Positions 44,876-52,806 of a stretch of DNA of 64,000 bases are shown here, one piece after another. Location of the stretch: positions 5,952,001 through 6,016,000 of the forward strand of contig NZ_CP009281.1 in assembly GCF_000758585.1 (NCBI RefSeq). Direction: 5' to 3'. The notes under the pieces were generated by a model that saw only the letters and a program-made list of their open reading frames with translations, had not been told where the DNA came from and did not search any database. Both the position numbers and the translations under genes were made by a program. The number at the start of each line of letters is the position of its first letter. Position 1 is the first letter of the stretch. The DNA is from Paenibacillus sp. FSL R5-0345 (GTDB lineage Bacteria > Bacillota > Bacilli > Paenibacillales > Paenibacillaceae).

Positions 44876-47800
44876 CTACTTCAGGTAGGTTCCGGTTACT
44901 CCAATTCCACCGCTACCGTTCAATACATACACTCTAGCGTTTCCTTTTCCGGAGCATACCAGAGTGATTGTGCCGTTAGTAACGTTTTTAGTATCACCAG
45001 TCACCGCATCCACGTAAGTTCCATTCGGAATTCCGGTAAATGTCGCATTTCCTGAGATCGTAACTAACGCAAAGCTATCAATACCTTTCGCGCTGTCAGT
45101 ATATCTTCTTTTAAATGCCAAATCACCGGATACATTTTCTGTGGAATACTGGCCTTTTTGCAAGGCTGGAACAGCTCTTCTGATTAAATTGAGTTGTCTG
45201 ATGTGTTTTGCCAAAGGATAGTTCAATGAGTCGGCGAGTGTGCCAGTAGCATTTGTATACTTACCGTAGTCCTGTACCGTAACGCTACCCTCAATATGAT
45301 CTCCAAAGTAAGCACGCCCTGTTGAGCTTAGAGGTGCATTTGGACCTACATCGATGACTGATCCTTTTTTAAACTCGATTTCAGAACCATAATAGATCGC
45401 AGGTATTCCACGGAAGGTGAACATCAGCGAGAGATTCTCAGCCCAAGTGTCTTGTGTCCCTGCAAATCGTTGATTCTCTGGGGCTTGGTCAGGTGCATAG
45501 TCATGAGAGTCAACATAAGTTACATTCCAAGTAGCATCGTTATAGTACTGATCACCGCTCTTCATACTGAATGCTTCCTGTGCAGTCTTGAATGCCCAAT
45601 GCATTGGGAAATCAATAACATCCATACCCGATTTCATCGAATAGTCAGGTGCATGATAATTATTGCCTATTAAAAAAGCATTATTTGAGGTTGGTTGCCC
45701 CGCTGTAGTAGAGTTATCTGCCCACTCTTGTTCTACTGACAGCTTGTTGGAAGCGTAGTCATTTTGTCCGTCACCCGGATAGGCTTTCGAGCTTTTCCAT
45801 GTATAAAATGGAGTCGATATTGCCGGAATTCCACTATTCCATACATCTCTGTACCGAGTAGCCACTTCACCAAAGACAAAGAAGTTTGAGCCCCCTCTTG
45901 TTTTCCAAGCAGGAACAAAGTATTTGTTAAAAATATACCGGCTCACATGCTTCACAGTATCGACCCGGAAAGCATCAACACCCATATCAATATACTGATT
46001 ATAGCTGTCAATTAGATACTGATTCACTACAGGGTTTTCCGTATTCAAGTCTACGGCGTCTCCTGCAATCTGTCCTGTCTGTACAGTGTAAGATTCCCAG
46101 GAAAGACTTTTTTCAGTATGATACATGTTATTGTTGGTTTCCGCATTTTTCATGATTGCGAGTCTGGCCTGATATTGCTGATCAGGGGTCATCGTATCAT
46201 AGTTAGCTGGCAGTTTATCCGTAATTTTAAGCATGTTATTTACGGTGTCCGCTGCAGTCGGATCTTTCTTGAACATAGGCAACAGATTCTCTTCCCCAAA
46301 ATTACCGGTATGATTTACAACAACATCCTGAATTACCTTTATCCCTTTGGCATGAGCTGCATTAATTAATTCCTGATATGAAGCTCCTGCTGACTCATAC
46401 CTTGGATCTACTTTGGAAAAATTAATCGCATGATAGCCATGATAATCATACCCGCTGACATTCTGCACAACTGGGGTAATCCAAATAGCACTGAATCCGA
46501 GCGCTTTAATGTAGTCGAGCTTTTGAATCAGTCCTTTAAAGTCACCTCTCCAAGCTGGGTCTGAATCCGGATTGCCTGCCTTGGCATCCTCCCATGAATG
46601 CACGTTATTACTCGGATCACCATCATAGAATCGTGAAGTAATCACGAAATATATGGTGTCTTCACGGAAATCGCCTTTATTTCCAATCGTATAGACAAAG
46701 CTCTGTTTCGTTTCATTTCCGGCACCGTCGACCACCAGGAATTTCAGTGTCGTTGTCTTATTAATAAGAATGGACGGTCCTGCCAGAGCAGTTAAAGCAT
46801 TGCCAGAGATATAGAGATTTGAACTAGTAGTTGGTTCCGTACCATTATCTGTGTAATATGCTGTGGTCGTTGCTGCTTTGTTATCTTTTATATTAAAAGA
46901 GACGGTAACCGCAGAGCTTGAATTCCCAACAGGTAGATTAGCTGTTATGGTTGGGGCTTGCAGGTCGAGATTTAGGTCAATGACATAAGCAAAAGTGCCT
47001 ACACTGCCTGCTTGACCTAAGGAGTTAACACCAAAAGCCTTAATAGTTGTAGTAGAGGCTACTTGAATTGGTGTCGTGTATAAGGTAGAAGCTGTCGTAG
47101 GGGTCGACCCGTCTGTCGTATAGTAAATTTTATCGCCAGTATTGATACTGGAGAGCTTCACAGTTTGAGCAGAATCATATGTTTTCGGCGTAGGAGAGAC
47201 TGAAATCACAGGAATCTTCGGAATTTCCGGATTAGCGTCATACCATACGTTATCTGAAGAATACCAGCCCTCTTTTACACTGCGGGACAAGTCAGCAGTC
47301 TGTTTGCCGTTGCCATCATTGAAGATAAGGCTTGTGCCGGTAGCGTTGGAAATAGTATAGCTGTACCAGTCATTTCCGTCAGATTTCATCAGAATTCCCG
47401 GCCAAGCCCCGCTTGTTGGAACCGTTGACGGACTCAGATTCCAGTAATGAATTCGGATCGTTGAACTCCAATTTGCTGGTTTCTTAAAATGAACCGTTAA
47501 GCCAGCCGTAGTTGGCGTTGGGGTTGGCGTCACAGTTGGGGTCGGCGTTGGTGTAGGAGTTGCAGTTGGTGTTACGGTCGGCGTTGGCGTTGGTGTAGGA
47601 GTTGGTGTTACGGTCGGTGTTGGTGTTGATGTTGGTGTTGGTGTTGGTGTTGGTGTTACGGTCGGTGTTGGTGTTGGTGTTGGTGTTGGTGTTGGTGTTG
47701 GTGTTGCGGTAGATGTTGGTGTTGGTGCGTTTGAGAGAGTTACATAGTCAATATTTATATTCCCAGTATCATCCGAGTCATATTTGTAAGCGATCGTATT

Positions 47801-48445
47801 ATTGCCTGCTTGTAAGGAGAGCGTTTCTGTTTGGTCCCCCCATTCATCCCAGTTTGCCAAGTTCGCTAAAGTGGTCTGCTTTACCTTTACTCCATTCACA
47901 TAAATAGAAACTTTCTTGGCACTGCCCGTCGCATTGGCATAGTGGAGCGTTGCGTTATAGTCACCTGCAGCAGAAGACTGAACGTTAAAGGTGGTTGTTG
48001 CTCCTGTAGTTGTGTATCCATCAACAAAACCGGTGCCAGTATATCCGGTGTGATTCGTATTTATTTTTGCGCCACCTGACAAGGCTGCGCTCTCAGCTTC
48101 GTATTTACCAGCAACCGGAATAACAACCGTCCAGTTCTTCCCTCCATTGCTGTCCCAACTATCCGTTGGGGCTGTGATGTGATAACAATATATAAGTGTG
48201 GCGCCCTCCTGAACATTGAGGTTGGCCGTAAATGTGGTCCCATTTTTAGTCATGACCGTGTCGGTAATATTCGTCCAGTTATTCGTGGTCCAATGTAGTG
48301 TTACAGCAGATGCTGTGGAGTTCGTATAAGAGACTGTATAATCAGTGTTGCTGGCTGAAGCCCCGCCGGATAAACCGAATAAACTAAAAATAAGCGAAAA
48401 AATGATCAACCAAGAAACAAACCGCCTAGATTGTTTACGTACCAA
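44876..48445 (-). CDS. Large secreted multidomain alpha-amylase (GH13) with starch-binding modules
   Basis: 1189 residues. Signal peptide (about 1-31). Next are a CBM25-like module (33-110), a CBM35/6-like module (112-238, YEAESAALSGGA) and a Pro-Thr linker (about 239-317). A CBM26-like module (320-412), a chitobiase-C-type beta domain (418-495) and a similar beta domain follow. The GH13 barrel is from about 595, with DVVVNHTG, nucleophile region DAFRVDTVKH, acid-base Glu in FVFGEVATR and YVDSHD, then a C-terminal beta domain. It degrades starch outside the cell. The TTG start has GAGGAGG eight bases upstream. Two cre sites lie upstream. Module numbers are by pattern and uncertain. Confidence 0.88.
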   Translation of the reverse strand: MVRKQSRRFVSWLIIFSLIFSLFGLSGGASASNTDYTVSYTNSTASAVTLHWTTNNWTNITDTVMTKNGTTFTANLNVQEGATLIYCYHITAPTDSWDSNGGKNWTVVIPVAGKYEAESAALSGGAKINTNHTGYTGTGFVDGYTTTGATTTFNVQSSAAGDYNATLHYANATGSAKKVSIYVNGVKVKQTTLANLANWDEWGDQTETLSLQAGNNTIAYKYDSDDTGNINIDYVTLSNAPTPTSTATPTPTPTPTPTPTPTVTPTPTPTPTSTPTPTVTPTPTPTPTPTVTPTATPTPTPTPTVTPTPTPTTAGLTVHFKKPANWSSTIRIHYWNLSPSTVPTSGAWPGILMKSDGNDWYSYTISNATGTSLIFNDGNGKQTADLSRSVKEGWYSSDNVWYDANPEIPKIPVISVSPTPKTYDSAQTVKLSSINTGDKIYYTTDGSTPTTASTLYTTPIQVASTTTIKAFGVNSLGQAGSVGTFAYVIDLNLDLQAPTITANLPVGNSSSAVTVSFNIKDNKAATTTAYYTDNGTEPTTSSNLYISGNALTALAGPSILINKTTTLKFLVVDGAGNETKQSFVYTIGNKGDFREDTIYFVITSRFYDGDPSNNVHSWEDAKAGNPDSDPAWRGDFKGLIQKLDYIKALGFSAIWITPVVQNVSGYDYHGYHAINFSKVDPRYESAGASYQELINAAHAKGIKVIQDVVVNHTGNFGEENLLPMFKKDPTAADTVNNMLKITDKLPANYDTMTPDQQYQARLAIMKNAETNNNMYHTEKSLSWESYTVQTGQIAGDAVDLNTENPVVNQYLIDSYNQYIDMGVDAFRVDTVKHVSRYIFNKYFVPAWKTRGGSNFFVFGEVATRYRDVWNSGIPAISTPFYTWKSSKAYPGDGQNDYASNKLSVEQEWADNSTTAGQPTSNNAFLIGNNYHAPDYSMKSGMDVIDFPMHWAFKTAQEAFSMKSGDQYYNDATWNVTYVDSHDYAPDQAPENQRFAGTQDTWAENLSLMFTFRGIPAIYYGSEIEFKKGSVIDVGPNAPLSSTGRAYFGDHIEGSVTVQDYGKYTNATGTLADSLNYPLAKHIRQLNLIRRAVPALQKGQYSTENVSGDLAFKRRYTDSAKGIDSFALVTISGNATFTGIPNGTYVDAVTGDTKNVTNGTITLVCSGKGNARVYVLNGSGGIGVTGTYLK
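47497..47731. repeat. Pro-Thr linker microsatellite in the amylase gene
   Basis: The coding strand repeats Thr-Pro codon pairs with occasional Val, Ser or Ala. On the plus strand it reads as tandem GTTGGT/GTTGGC units of 6 and 12 bases. The repeat is in frame, so copy-number change alters linker length without breaking the gene. Confidence 0.85.
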
Positions 48446-48486
48446 ATAAATAACCTCCTCATTAATTTTAAGTGCAAAATCCGTTG

Positions 48487-48500
48487 TGCAAACGTTTGCA
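48487..48500. promoter_or_regulatory. CcpA cre site upstream of the amylase gene
   Basis: TGCAAACGTTTGCA is a perfect palindrome and matches the cre pattern TGNAANCGNTTNCA at every fixed base. It lies 42 bases before the amylase start, so CcpA would block transcription when good sugars are present. Confidence 0.85.
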
Positions 48501-48571
48501 AAAATGAGAAAAAAAGAAACAATCTAACTTTTACAATCTCCTCCTTCTAAGAAAACATGGAAAAACCTCAT

Positions 48572-48585
48572 TGTATGCGTTTACA
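48572..48585. promoter_or_regulatory. Second, weaker cre-like site
   Basis: TGTATGCGTTTACA differs from the cre pattern at one fixed base and lies 72 bases upstream of the first site. Confidence 0.5.
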
Positions 48586-48791
48586 AATAGGACTGTTGAG
48601 AAATCCTCAGGTTACAGATAGCTCTATATCTAATGAATTTTCCCTGTTTATGATTATAGGCTCCAACCTTTTCCGGGTCAATGCATCTTTTAGGCTAAAA
48701 ATATATAAATTTAGTGGTCTAATTTCAAAAGTTCAATCGTTTTCATTCAACAGTTGTTCAAGGCATTTTAAAAACTTTAAACTATCGCTAT

Positions 48792-48823
48792 TTATAGTAC
48801 TATAGTTTCCCGTTGGTTGAACG
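48792..48823 (+). repeat. Array repeat copy 1
   Basis: Contains ACTATAGTTTCCCGTTGG followed by TTGAACG. It is the left-most copy of the nine-member family, with core CCCGTTGG. Confidence 0.6.
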
Positions 48824-49015
48824 AAAGATTATCAAGACTTGGGTGACAACTTCTTCGTACTTACCCAGTACTTCCGAAATCAGTTCTCGGGATCATGTAC
48901 TTTATTCACCCATCTATGTTTTCAATGGTTCTAATACTTCCGTTTATGATACGGAAGACCCTCGCCTTCTTCGCAATACTGTTTAAGACTGTACAAAAAA
49001 ATAGCCCAGTTATAA

Positions 49016-49123
49016 TTACATACGCGATAAAATGAGGTCACTTCCACCCATTTCATCTGACGAAGAATGATTGACCGTTGAAGCTGGAACATTCACGGTC
49101 TGTAAGTGCTCGATATTTGCCAT
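49016..49123 (-). CDS. 35-residue peptide gene in the repeat array
   Basis: MANIEHLQTVNVPAST, then NHSSSDEMGGSDLILSRM. AAAAGGG lies nine bases before ATG 49123; an in-frame ATG at 49132 would add three residues. There is no Cys, no hydrophobic span and no modification enzyme nearby. It may be a small regulatory or structural peptide, a precursor, or chance. It lies 67 bases downstream of the GNAT gene on the same strand. Confidence 0.35.
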   Translation of the reverse strand: MANIEHLQTVNVPASTVNHSSSDEMGGSDLILSRM

Positions 49124-49190
49124 ATTGCTCATCCCTTTTTATAAGGATTTAATTTATGTAATTATTTGTATACAAAAATTATACCATCAA

Positions 49191-49595
49191 TCATATCAAC
49201 TCTGAGATAAACATTGGTGTAGCTCCATCCTCTGTATTAAAGCCAAATTTATTATAGAAATCCACTGCATGAGGATAAGAAATTAATACTTTTGTTTTAC
49301 ACCCTTTATATCTATCAAGCATTATATTCATCATTTCCTTACCTATACCGATACTCTGATAACTCGGATTAATAAGCATATAATGAAAATATACCGTTAA
49401 AACACCATCTGACAAAGCATTTATTAAACCGACAAGCTTTCCTCCTTCCCAAGCGGTAACAATTGAATGAGACCCTCCGATTGCTTGTAAAAGCTCGTTT
49501 GGATACTTGCCAGACTCCCATTCTACCGAAAGAAATAACTCTTGGAGTGCATCCTTAGTGATATCCTCTTTGCTTGAAGCGTAATAAATGCTCAC
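49191..49595 (-). CDS. GNAT-family N-acetyltransferase
   Basis: 134 residues. The acetyl-CoA loop is seen as INPSYQSIGIGKEMMNIML; the preceding strand (VYFHYMLI) and the final PHAVDFYNKFGFN are typical of GNAT. The substrate is unknown. GTG 49595 has AGGAAGG six bases upstream; the frame can start at ATG 49613. It is a single gene flanked on both sides by copies of the array repeat. Confidence 0.82.
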   Translation of the reverse strand: MSIYYASSKEDITKDALQELFLSVEWESGKYPNELLQAIGGSHSIVTAWEGGKLVGLINALSDGVLTVYFHYMLINPSYQSIGIGKEMMNIMLDRYKGCKTKVLISYPHAVDFYNKFGFNTEDGATPMFISELI

Positions 49596-49967
49596 TCTAT
49601 ACCTTCCTTTCATAAAACTAACTACGGCACAACATCTGTTTTAAACTCCCATTTGTCGATGGATTTGCAATCCTTAAGAAGCCATAAAATAATACCGACA
49701 TAGCAATTTCGGATTTATCAAAGTGAATAATTACTTTATTTACCTCAATATACTCTTAAAAATATGTATAGATAATGGATTAACTGAAGTGTAATTTGTA
49801 TTTATTTACATTACAGAATTCTTGAGAATACTTCTTTTACCTAAGCATACTAATCATAAGAGGTTTATAGCGTTAATCTGCCCGTTAGTTGAATAAAGGC
49901 AGCTGATGACGTTGACTGACGGCTGCCTAATCGTATTTGAGCTAACGCTACCCGTTGGTGTAATTAT
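49596..49967. other. Repeat block between GNAT and DUF6678 genes
   Basis: The right half (49863-49964) is a composite repeat of two core copies around a GGCAGC...GCTGCC hairpin. The left part (49614-49860) is AT-rich with nothing recognisable. Confidence 0.6.
49863..49964 (+). repeat. Array repeat copies 2 and 3 with hairpin
   Basis: Core copies at 49863-49895 (TGCCCGTTAGTTGAATA) and 49933-49964 (GAGCTAACGCTACCCGTTGG) flank a stem GGCAGC (49898-49903)/GCTGCC (49922-49927). Outer TAGCGTTA and TAACGCTA can also pair, making a long foldable unit that ends four bases before the DUF6678 stop codon. Confidence 0.7.
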
Positions 49968-50297
49968 TCAAATATAATCAATGAATTCATTAGTTTTGTT
50001 ATATCCATAAATTATGATGGAGTCGGTAGTTACTTCACCTGGAACATGTATTTTTTTCAGGAATTGAATTAAATCAGTTTTTATCAAGTCATCTTCAGCA
50101 TGAATTTCTAACCACTCAATAAATTTGTAGCCACCATCTGAATAATGGTAATACCAATCTCCATCCCAAAGGCTGATATAGCCAGTATCAATGTCTTTAG
50201 TTCTCCATTTGGTTGGAAAGGCATAGTTGAGCATTGCTTGTCTTATTTCTTCCCATTTTGTGTTGTTCATTAAAGGTTTTAGTTCATTTGAATCCAT
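49968..50297 (-). CDS. DUF6678-like protein
   Basis: 109 residues, soluble, with KWRTKDIDTGYISLWDGDWYYH and YKFIEWLEIHAEDD, a pattern I associate with DUF6678. The function is unknown; similar small proteins are often found singly among immunity-type genes. ATG 50297 follows AAGGTG. The stop codon abuts the composite repeat. It is a single gene between repeat blocks. Confidence 0.65.
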   Translation of the reverse strand: MDSNELKPLMNNTKWEEIRQAMLNYAFPTKWRTKDIDTGYISLWDGDWYYHYSDGGYKFIEWLEIHAEDDLIKTDLIQFLKKIHVPGEVTTDSIIIYGYNKTNEFIDYI

Positions 50298-50355
50298 ATA
50301 TTCACCTTTTTCTCCCATCAGTACTGCAAGTGTTTATTCCAGCTTATCATTTTCT

Positions 50356-50570
50356 CTTGTACAAAACTGCCCGTTAGCAGAACAAAGCTGCCGATTCAAG
50401 TCGGCAGCTTCGTTCTGATGTTATTGAGCTATAGTTTCCCATTAGCTTAATCGTTATTTATGATACGGTTCTCCGCGCTGTCTGTAACGGTAAGTTTTAG
50501 GGCCATCCTTTTGTGGGATGGCCCTTTCACTTTTCTCATTATGTTGAACTATGTTCCCCGTTAACGAGCC
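50356..50570 (+). repeat. Array repeat copies 4, 5 and 6 with hairpins
   Basis: Core copies at 50356-50384 (CTGCCCGTTAGCAGAACA), 50420-50452 (GAGCTATAGTTTCCCATTAG) and 50539-50570 (GAACTATGTTCCCCGTTAA). Between copies 4 and 5 is a near-perfect 17-base-arm hairpin (CAGAACAAAGCTGCCGA with its partner). Between 5 and 6 is AGGGCCATCC/GGATGGCCCT. All copies have the same orientation. Confidence 0.7.
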
Positions 50571-50587
50571 GCCAACATAAAAACAGA

Positions 50588-50612
50588 GCATCTGAGGTCG
50601 CGCCTCAGATGC
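50588..50612 (-). terminator. Terminator of the yidC paralogue
   Basis: GCATCTGAGG and CCTCAGATGC arms with a 5-base loop, followed by TCTGTTTTT on the minus strand. Confidence 0.8.
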
Positions 50613-50648
50613 CTTGTATTTAGTATTGTTTTATGACCTGGTTCAATT

Positions 50649-51491
50649 TTATAAATCTTCTACACCGGTGGGTAAGTTTTTACTCGCTACATTTGGCTTC
50701 GTGTACATTTTATTGAGTATGATCGTTTGCACGATAATGAATATACCGCCAACTGCCCAATATAATGGTAACGCGGCGGGCATCTGAAAAGAAAATACAC
50801 CCATCATAATCGGTGACAACAATCCGATGAAAGCCATTTGGTTATTTTGATTTTGCTGATACTGCGCTGAAACGGATTGAGACACGCGGAACTGAACGTA
50901 ATACACCGCAGCGGCAATAAGCGGCAAAATCATATCTGTTTTCCCCAAGCTAAACCACAGAAAATCGTCCGCTGCAATCTCTGGGGTACGACGAATGGCG
51001 TAGTAAAATGCGAGGGTGATCGGCCATTGAAGAAGCATCGGTAAACACCCCATATTTAAGGGATTAAATTGATGCTTCTGGTAGAGCTGCATCATCTCGA
51101 CTTGCTGTTGTTTTTTTGCATCCGCACTGACGTCGTTCTTATACTTCTCCTTAAGTGCAGTTAACTCCGGCTGGAGGACGGCCATCTTTTCTTTCATGTC
51201 CATTTGTTTCTTGGTTTGATTCATCATGAGCGGCATGATCGCGAGTCTGATGATGAAAGTCATCAGCACGATCGATAATCCGTAGTTTCCGTGAAATGCA
51301 TTCGCAAAGAATTTGATCAAGATCGAAAATGGATAAATAAAAAAGTGGTTAAATACCCCTGCTGAATCGGCATTAATCGAGTTTGAATGGGATGCTGTCG
51401 AACACCCGCTGAGCACAATGATCGGAATAACTCCAATCAACATGACGAGAATGGGCTTGGCCCATTTTTGAAACAACAAAATCTTTTTCAT
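50649..51491 (-). CDS. yidC: YidC/Oxa1-family membrane insertase (paralogue)
   Basis: 280 residues. A lipoprotein signal peptide with lipobox VLSGCST (Cys near 25) is followed by five membrane segments, including the conserved NYGLSIVLMTFIIRLAIMPL entry and NPLNMGCLPMLLQWPI. It inserts membrane proteins with or without SecYEG. Bacilli usually have a main copy near rnpA at the origin; this one stands alone between array repeats, suggesting an accessory copy. ATG 51491 follows GGGAGG six bases upstream. A small membrane protein gene precedes it. Confidence 0.88.
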   Translation of the reverse strand: MKKILLFQKWAKPILVMLIGVIPIIVLSGCSTASHSNSINADSAGVFNHFFIYPFSILIKFFANAFHGNYGLSIVLMTFIIRLAIMPLMMNQTKKQMDMKEKMAVLQPELTALKEKYKNDVSADAKKQQQVEMMQLYQKHQFNPLNMGCLPMLLQWPITLAFYYAIRRTPEIAADDFLWFSLGKTDMILPLIAAAVYYVQFRVSQSVSAQYQQNQNNQMAFIGLLSPIMMGVFSFQMPAALPLYWAVGGIFIIVQTIILNKMYTKPNVASKNLPTGVEDL

Positions 51492-51522
51492 CGTTGTCCT
51501 CCCTAATTGAAAGTATGGAATA

Positions 51523-51753
51523 TCAATGTGGGGAAGAACTATGGTCTTCTTCATTAGGTGCTTCTCTTCGTCTGGCAGTACGTACTATCCACCGCAGAAT
51601 GCTGCTCGGTTGTGACAGTCTGACAGCCACAAACCAAGTTAAACCGGCTGGAGCAATTTCGTAACCCCAGTGAATCTCTTGTGTAGAAAAATAGGTGAAT
51701 GGAATTGACACTAAGGAATAGATGAGAGCGATCGAGAACGCCAATTGAACCAA
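51523..51753 (-). CDS. Small membrane protein upstream of yidC
   Basis: 76 residues with two hydrophobic stretches (about 1-20 and 30-45) and a hydrophilic tail RREAPNEEDHSSSPH. The start at TTG 51753 has only a distant GGAG. It ends 31 bases before yidC on the same strand. No family is recognised; it could be a partner of the insertase or a remnant. Confidence 0.45.
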   Translation of the reverse strand: MVQLAFSIALIYSLVSIPFTYFSTQEIHWGYEIAPAGLTWFVAVRLSQPSSILRWIVRTARRREAPNEEDHSSSPH

Positions 51754-52102
51754 GTCATAAAAATGCTCCAGTCAAGTTCACCTCTGTATGAGCAATATTG
51801 GAAAAAATTTGAATAATGATTATACGTTTAAGAAAACTGTGTGGTTTCACTAACCTGCCCGTTAGTTGAACAAATAAAAAAAAGGCTGCCGAAGCAACCG
51901 CTATTCCACTAATGTGCCCCGCTAGCTTAATCGACATTACGCACCGAGTCCAATGGATTTAGCCTTGCGGGGTTATCTGCTGATTACGCCTCACCGAAAA
52001 CCGCTTAGTAGACCAAGGAGAGCAGTGACGCGGCGTAGATACGATTTTATAAGCTATCGGCACGGCAGTTTTTTCGACCATACTTTCTTTCAAATTCTTC
52101 TC
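51754..52102. other. Repeat block and unassigned GC-richer stretch
   Basis: Contains array repeat copies 7 and 8 (51842-51932). The 51938-52070 part is GC-richer than its surroundings. On the minus strand it has a broken frame reading RIYAASLLSLVY then AVFGEA with stops between, possibly a decayed gene end. A frame at 51755-51937 runs through the repeat and is not taken as coding. Confidence 0.5.
51842..51932 (+). repeat. Array repeat copies 7 and 8 with hairpin
   Basis: Core copies at 51842-51872 (CTGCCCGTTAGTTGAACA) and 51901-51932 (GTGCCCCGCTAGCTTAATC). On the minus strand GGTTGC-TTCG-GCAGCC forms a tetraloop hairpin followed by eight T, so this unit may also end transcription. Confidence 0.7.
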
Positions 52103-52591
52103 TTACAGACTATGATTTATTAAATGAGCAATTTCTTTAACTCTCCCCATTGTAATTCCTTCTCTTTGTTCAACTGCAAGTGGATGATTCGTTTGTTCTA
52201 ATTCTATTAACGGAACAGCACCAACTTCTTGTGTATGTACCATTGTCTTTAACGATAATGTGGTTATTGGATATATTGAAAGTTCAGTCGATAACCATCC
52301 AAAATAAGGTTTTTCAGCTTCCCTTCCCTCTACGTGTAATAATTCATTAGATTTCAAAAAGTTCTCTTCACTAAGAGAAACCCAAACACTCCATATAAAT
52401 TTCTCTTTACTATCAATTATTGGTATTTCGATATGTCCTCTAATAAAGAAATGCTGTTCATCAATTACACAAAAATCTCTAATTAATTCTGTTCTTTTCT
52501 CTTCTGGTACAGTGTGAAAATAATAGGGTGCTTCACTTCCGTAACACAAAGGAAGTTCATTTAATTCGTTGTTACAGTGAGGGCATTTCAT
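52103..52591 (-). CDS. DUF2199-family protein
   Basis: 162 residues. It begins MKCPHCNNEL, a Cys pair that may bind zinc, followed by the DUF2199 core: ELIRDFCVIDEQHFFIRGHIEIPI, FIWSVWVSLSEENF and YFGWLSTELSIYP. The family is common in bacteria with unknown role. It is a single gene between array repeat blocks. Confidence 0.82.
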   Translation of the reverse strand: MKCPHCNNELNELPLCYGSEAPYYFHTVPEEKRTELIRDFCVIDEQHFFIRGHIEIPIIDSKEKFIWSVWVSLSEENFLKSNELLHVEGREAEKPYFGWLSTELSIYPITTLSLKTMVHTQEVGAVPLIELEQTNHPLAVEQREGITMGRVKEIAHLINHSL

Positions 52592-52645
52592 GTTTTCTGC
52601 TCCTTATAGTTTCTCGCTGATTTCTTATAGCGTCTTATTCGCGAA

Positions 52646-52731
52646 ATTACTGAGTTATCCTGCCCCTTACTTCAATAAAATGGGCAGCTAGCATCTGCCG
52701 GACATAGAAAGACCGCCATTGAAGGCGGTCT
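52646..52731 (+). repeat. Array repeat copy 9 with hairpins
   Basis: A divergent core at 52646-52677 (GAGTTATCCTGCCCCTTAC) is followed by a GGCAGC...CTGCC element and a stem AGACCGCC...GGCGGTCT (52710-52731), which also serves as a hairpin after the S51-like peptidase gene. Confidence 0.55.
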
Positions 52732-52806
52732 AAAAAATTTATCATTTTTGCCCAACAATAAGTCCTGGGGATTTTAAAAACCTGAGATGATTCGCTGTAA
52801 GCCTAA

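Larger units (their letters stand above)
48446..49015. other. Amylase upstream region with a gene-like remnant and first array repeat
   Basis: This 570-base stretch holds the two cre sites, a copy of the array repeat (48792-48823) and a plus-strand frame open from 48798 to 48986 without a start codon. The frame reads IIKTWVTTSSYLP and ends DTEDPRLLRNTV, which looks like degraded protein. No intact gene is evident. Confidence 0.5.
50298..50648. other. Repeat block between DUF6678 and yidC genes
   Basis: Holds array repeat copies 4-6, two further hairpins (50378-50417 with 17-base arms; 50499-50525) and the yidC terminator (50588-50612). No gene is evident. Confidence 0.7.

Noticed and set aside
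44876..48445. The GTTGGT-rich tract as a CRISPR array
   Set aside because: The repeats are in-frame Thr-Pro codons without unique spacers.
48557..48805. 82-residue plus-strand frame upstream of the amylase
   Set aside because: AT-rich, no ribosome site, and it runs across a cre-like site; no protein-like pattern.
51842..51932. Array repeats as classical integron attC sites
   Set aside because: The end motifs GTTRRRY and RYYYAAC are not met, and no IntI gene is in the window; only the cassette-like layout is kept as a hypothesis.
51755..51937. 60-codon minus-strand frame upstream of the small membrane protein
   Set aside because: It reads straight through two array repeats and a hairpin, so it is unlikely to be a gene, although its ATG lies in the repeat.
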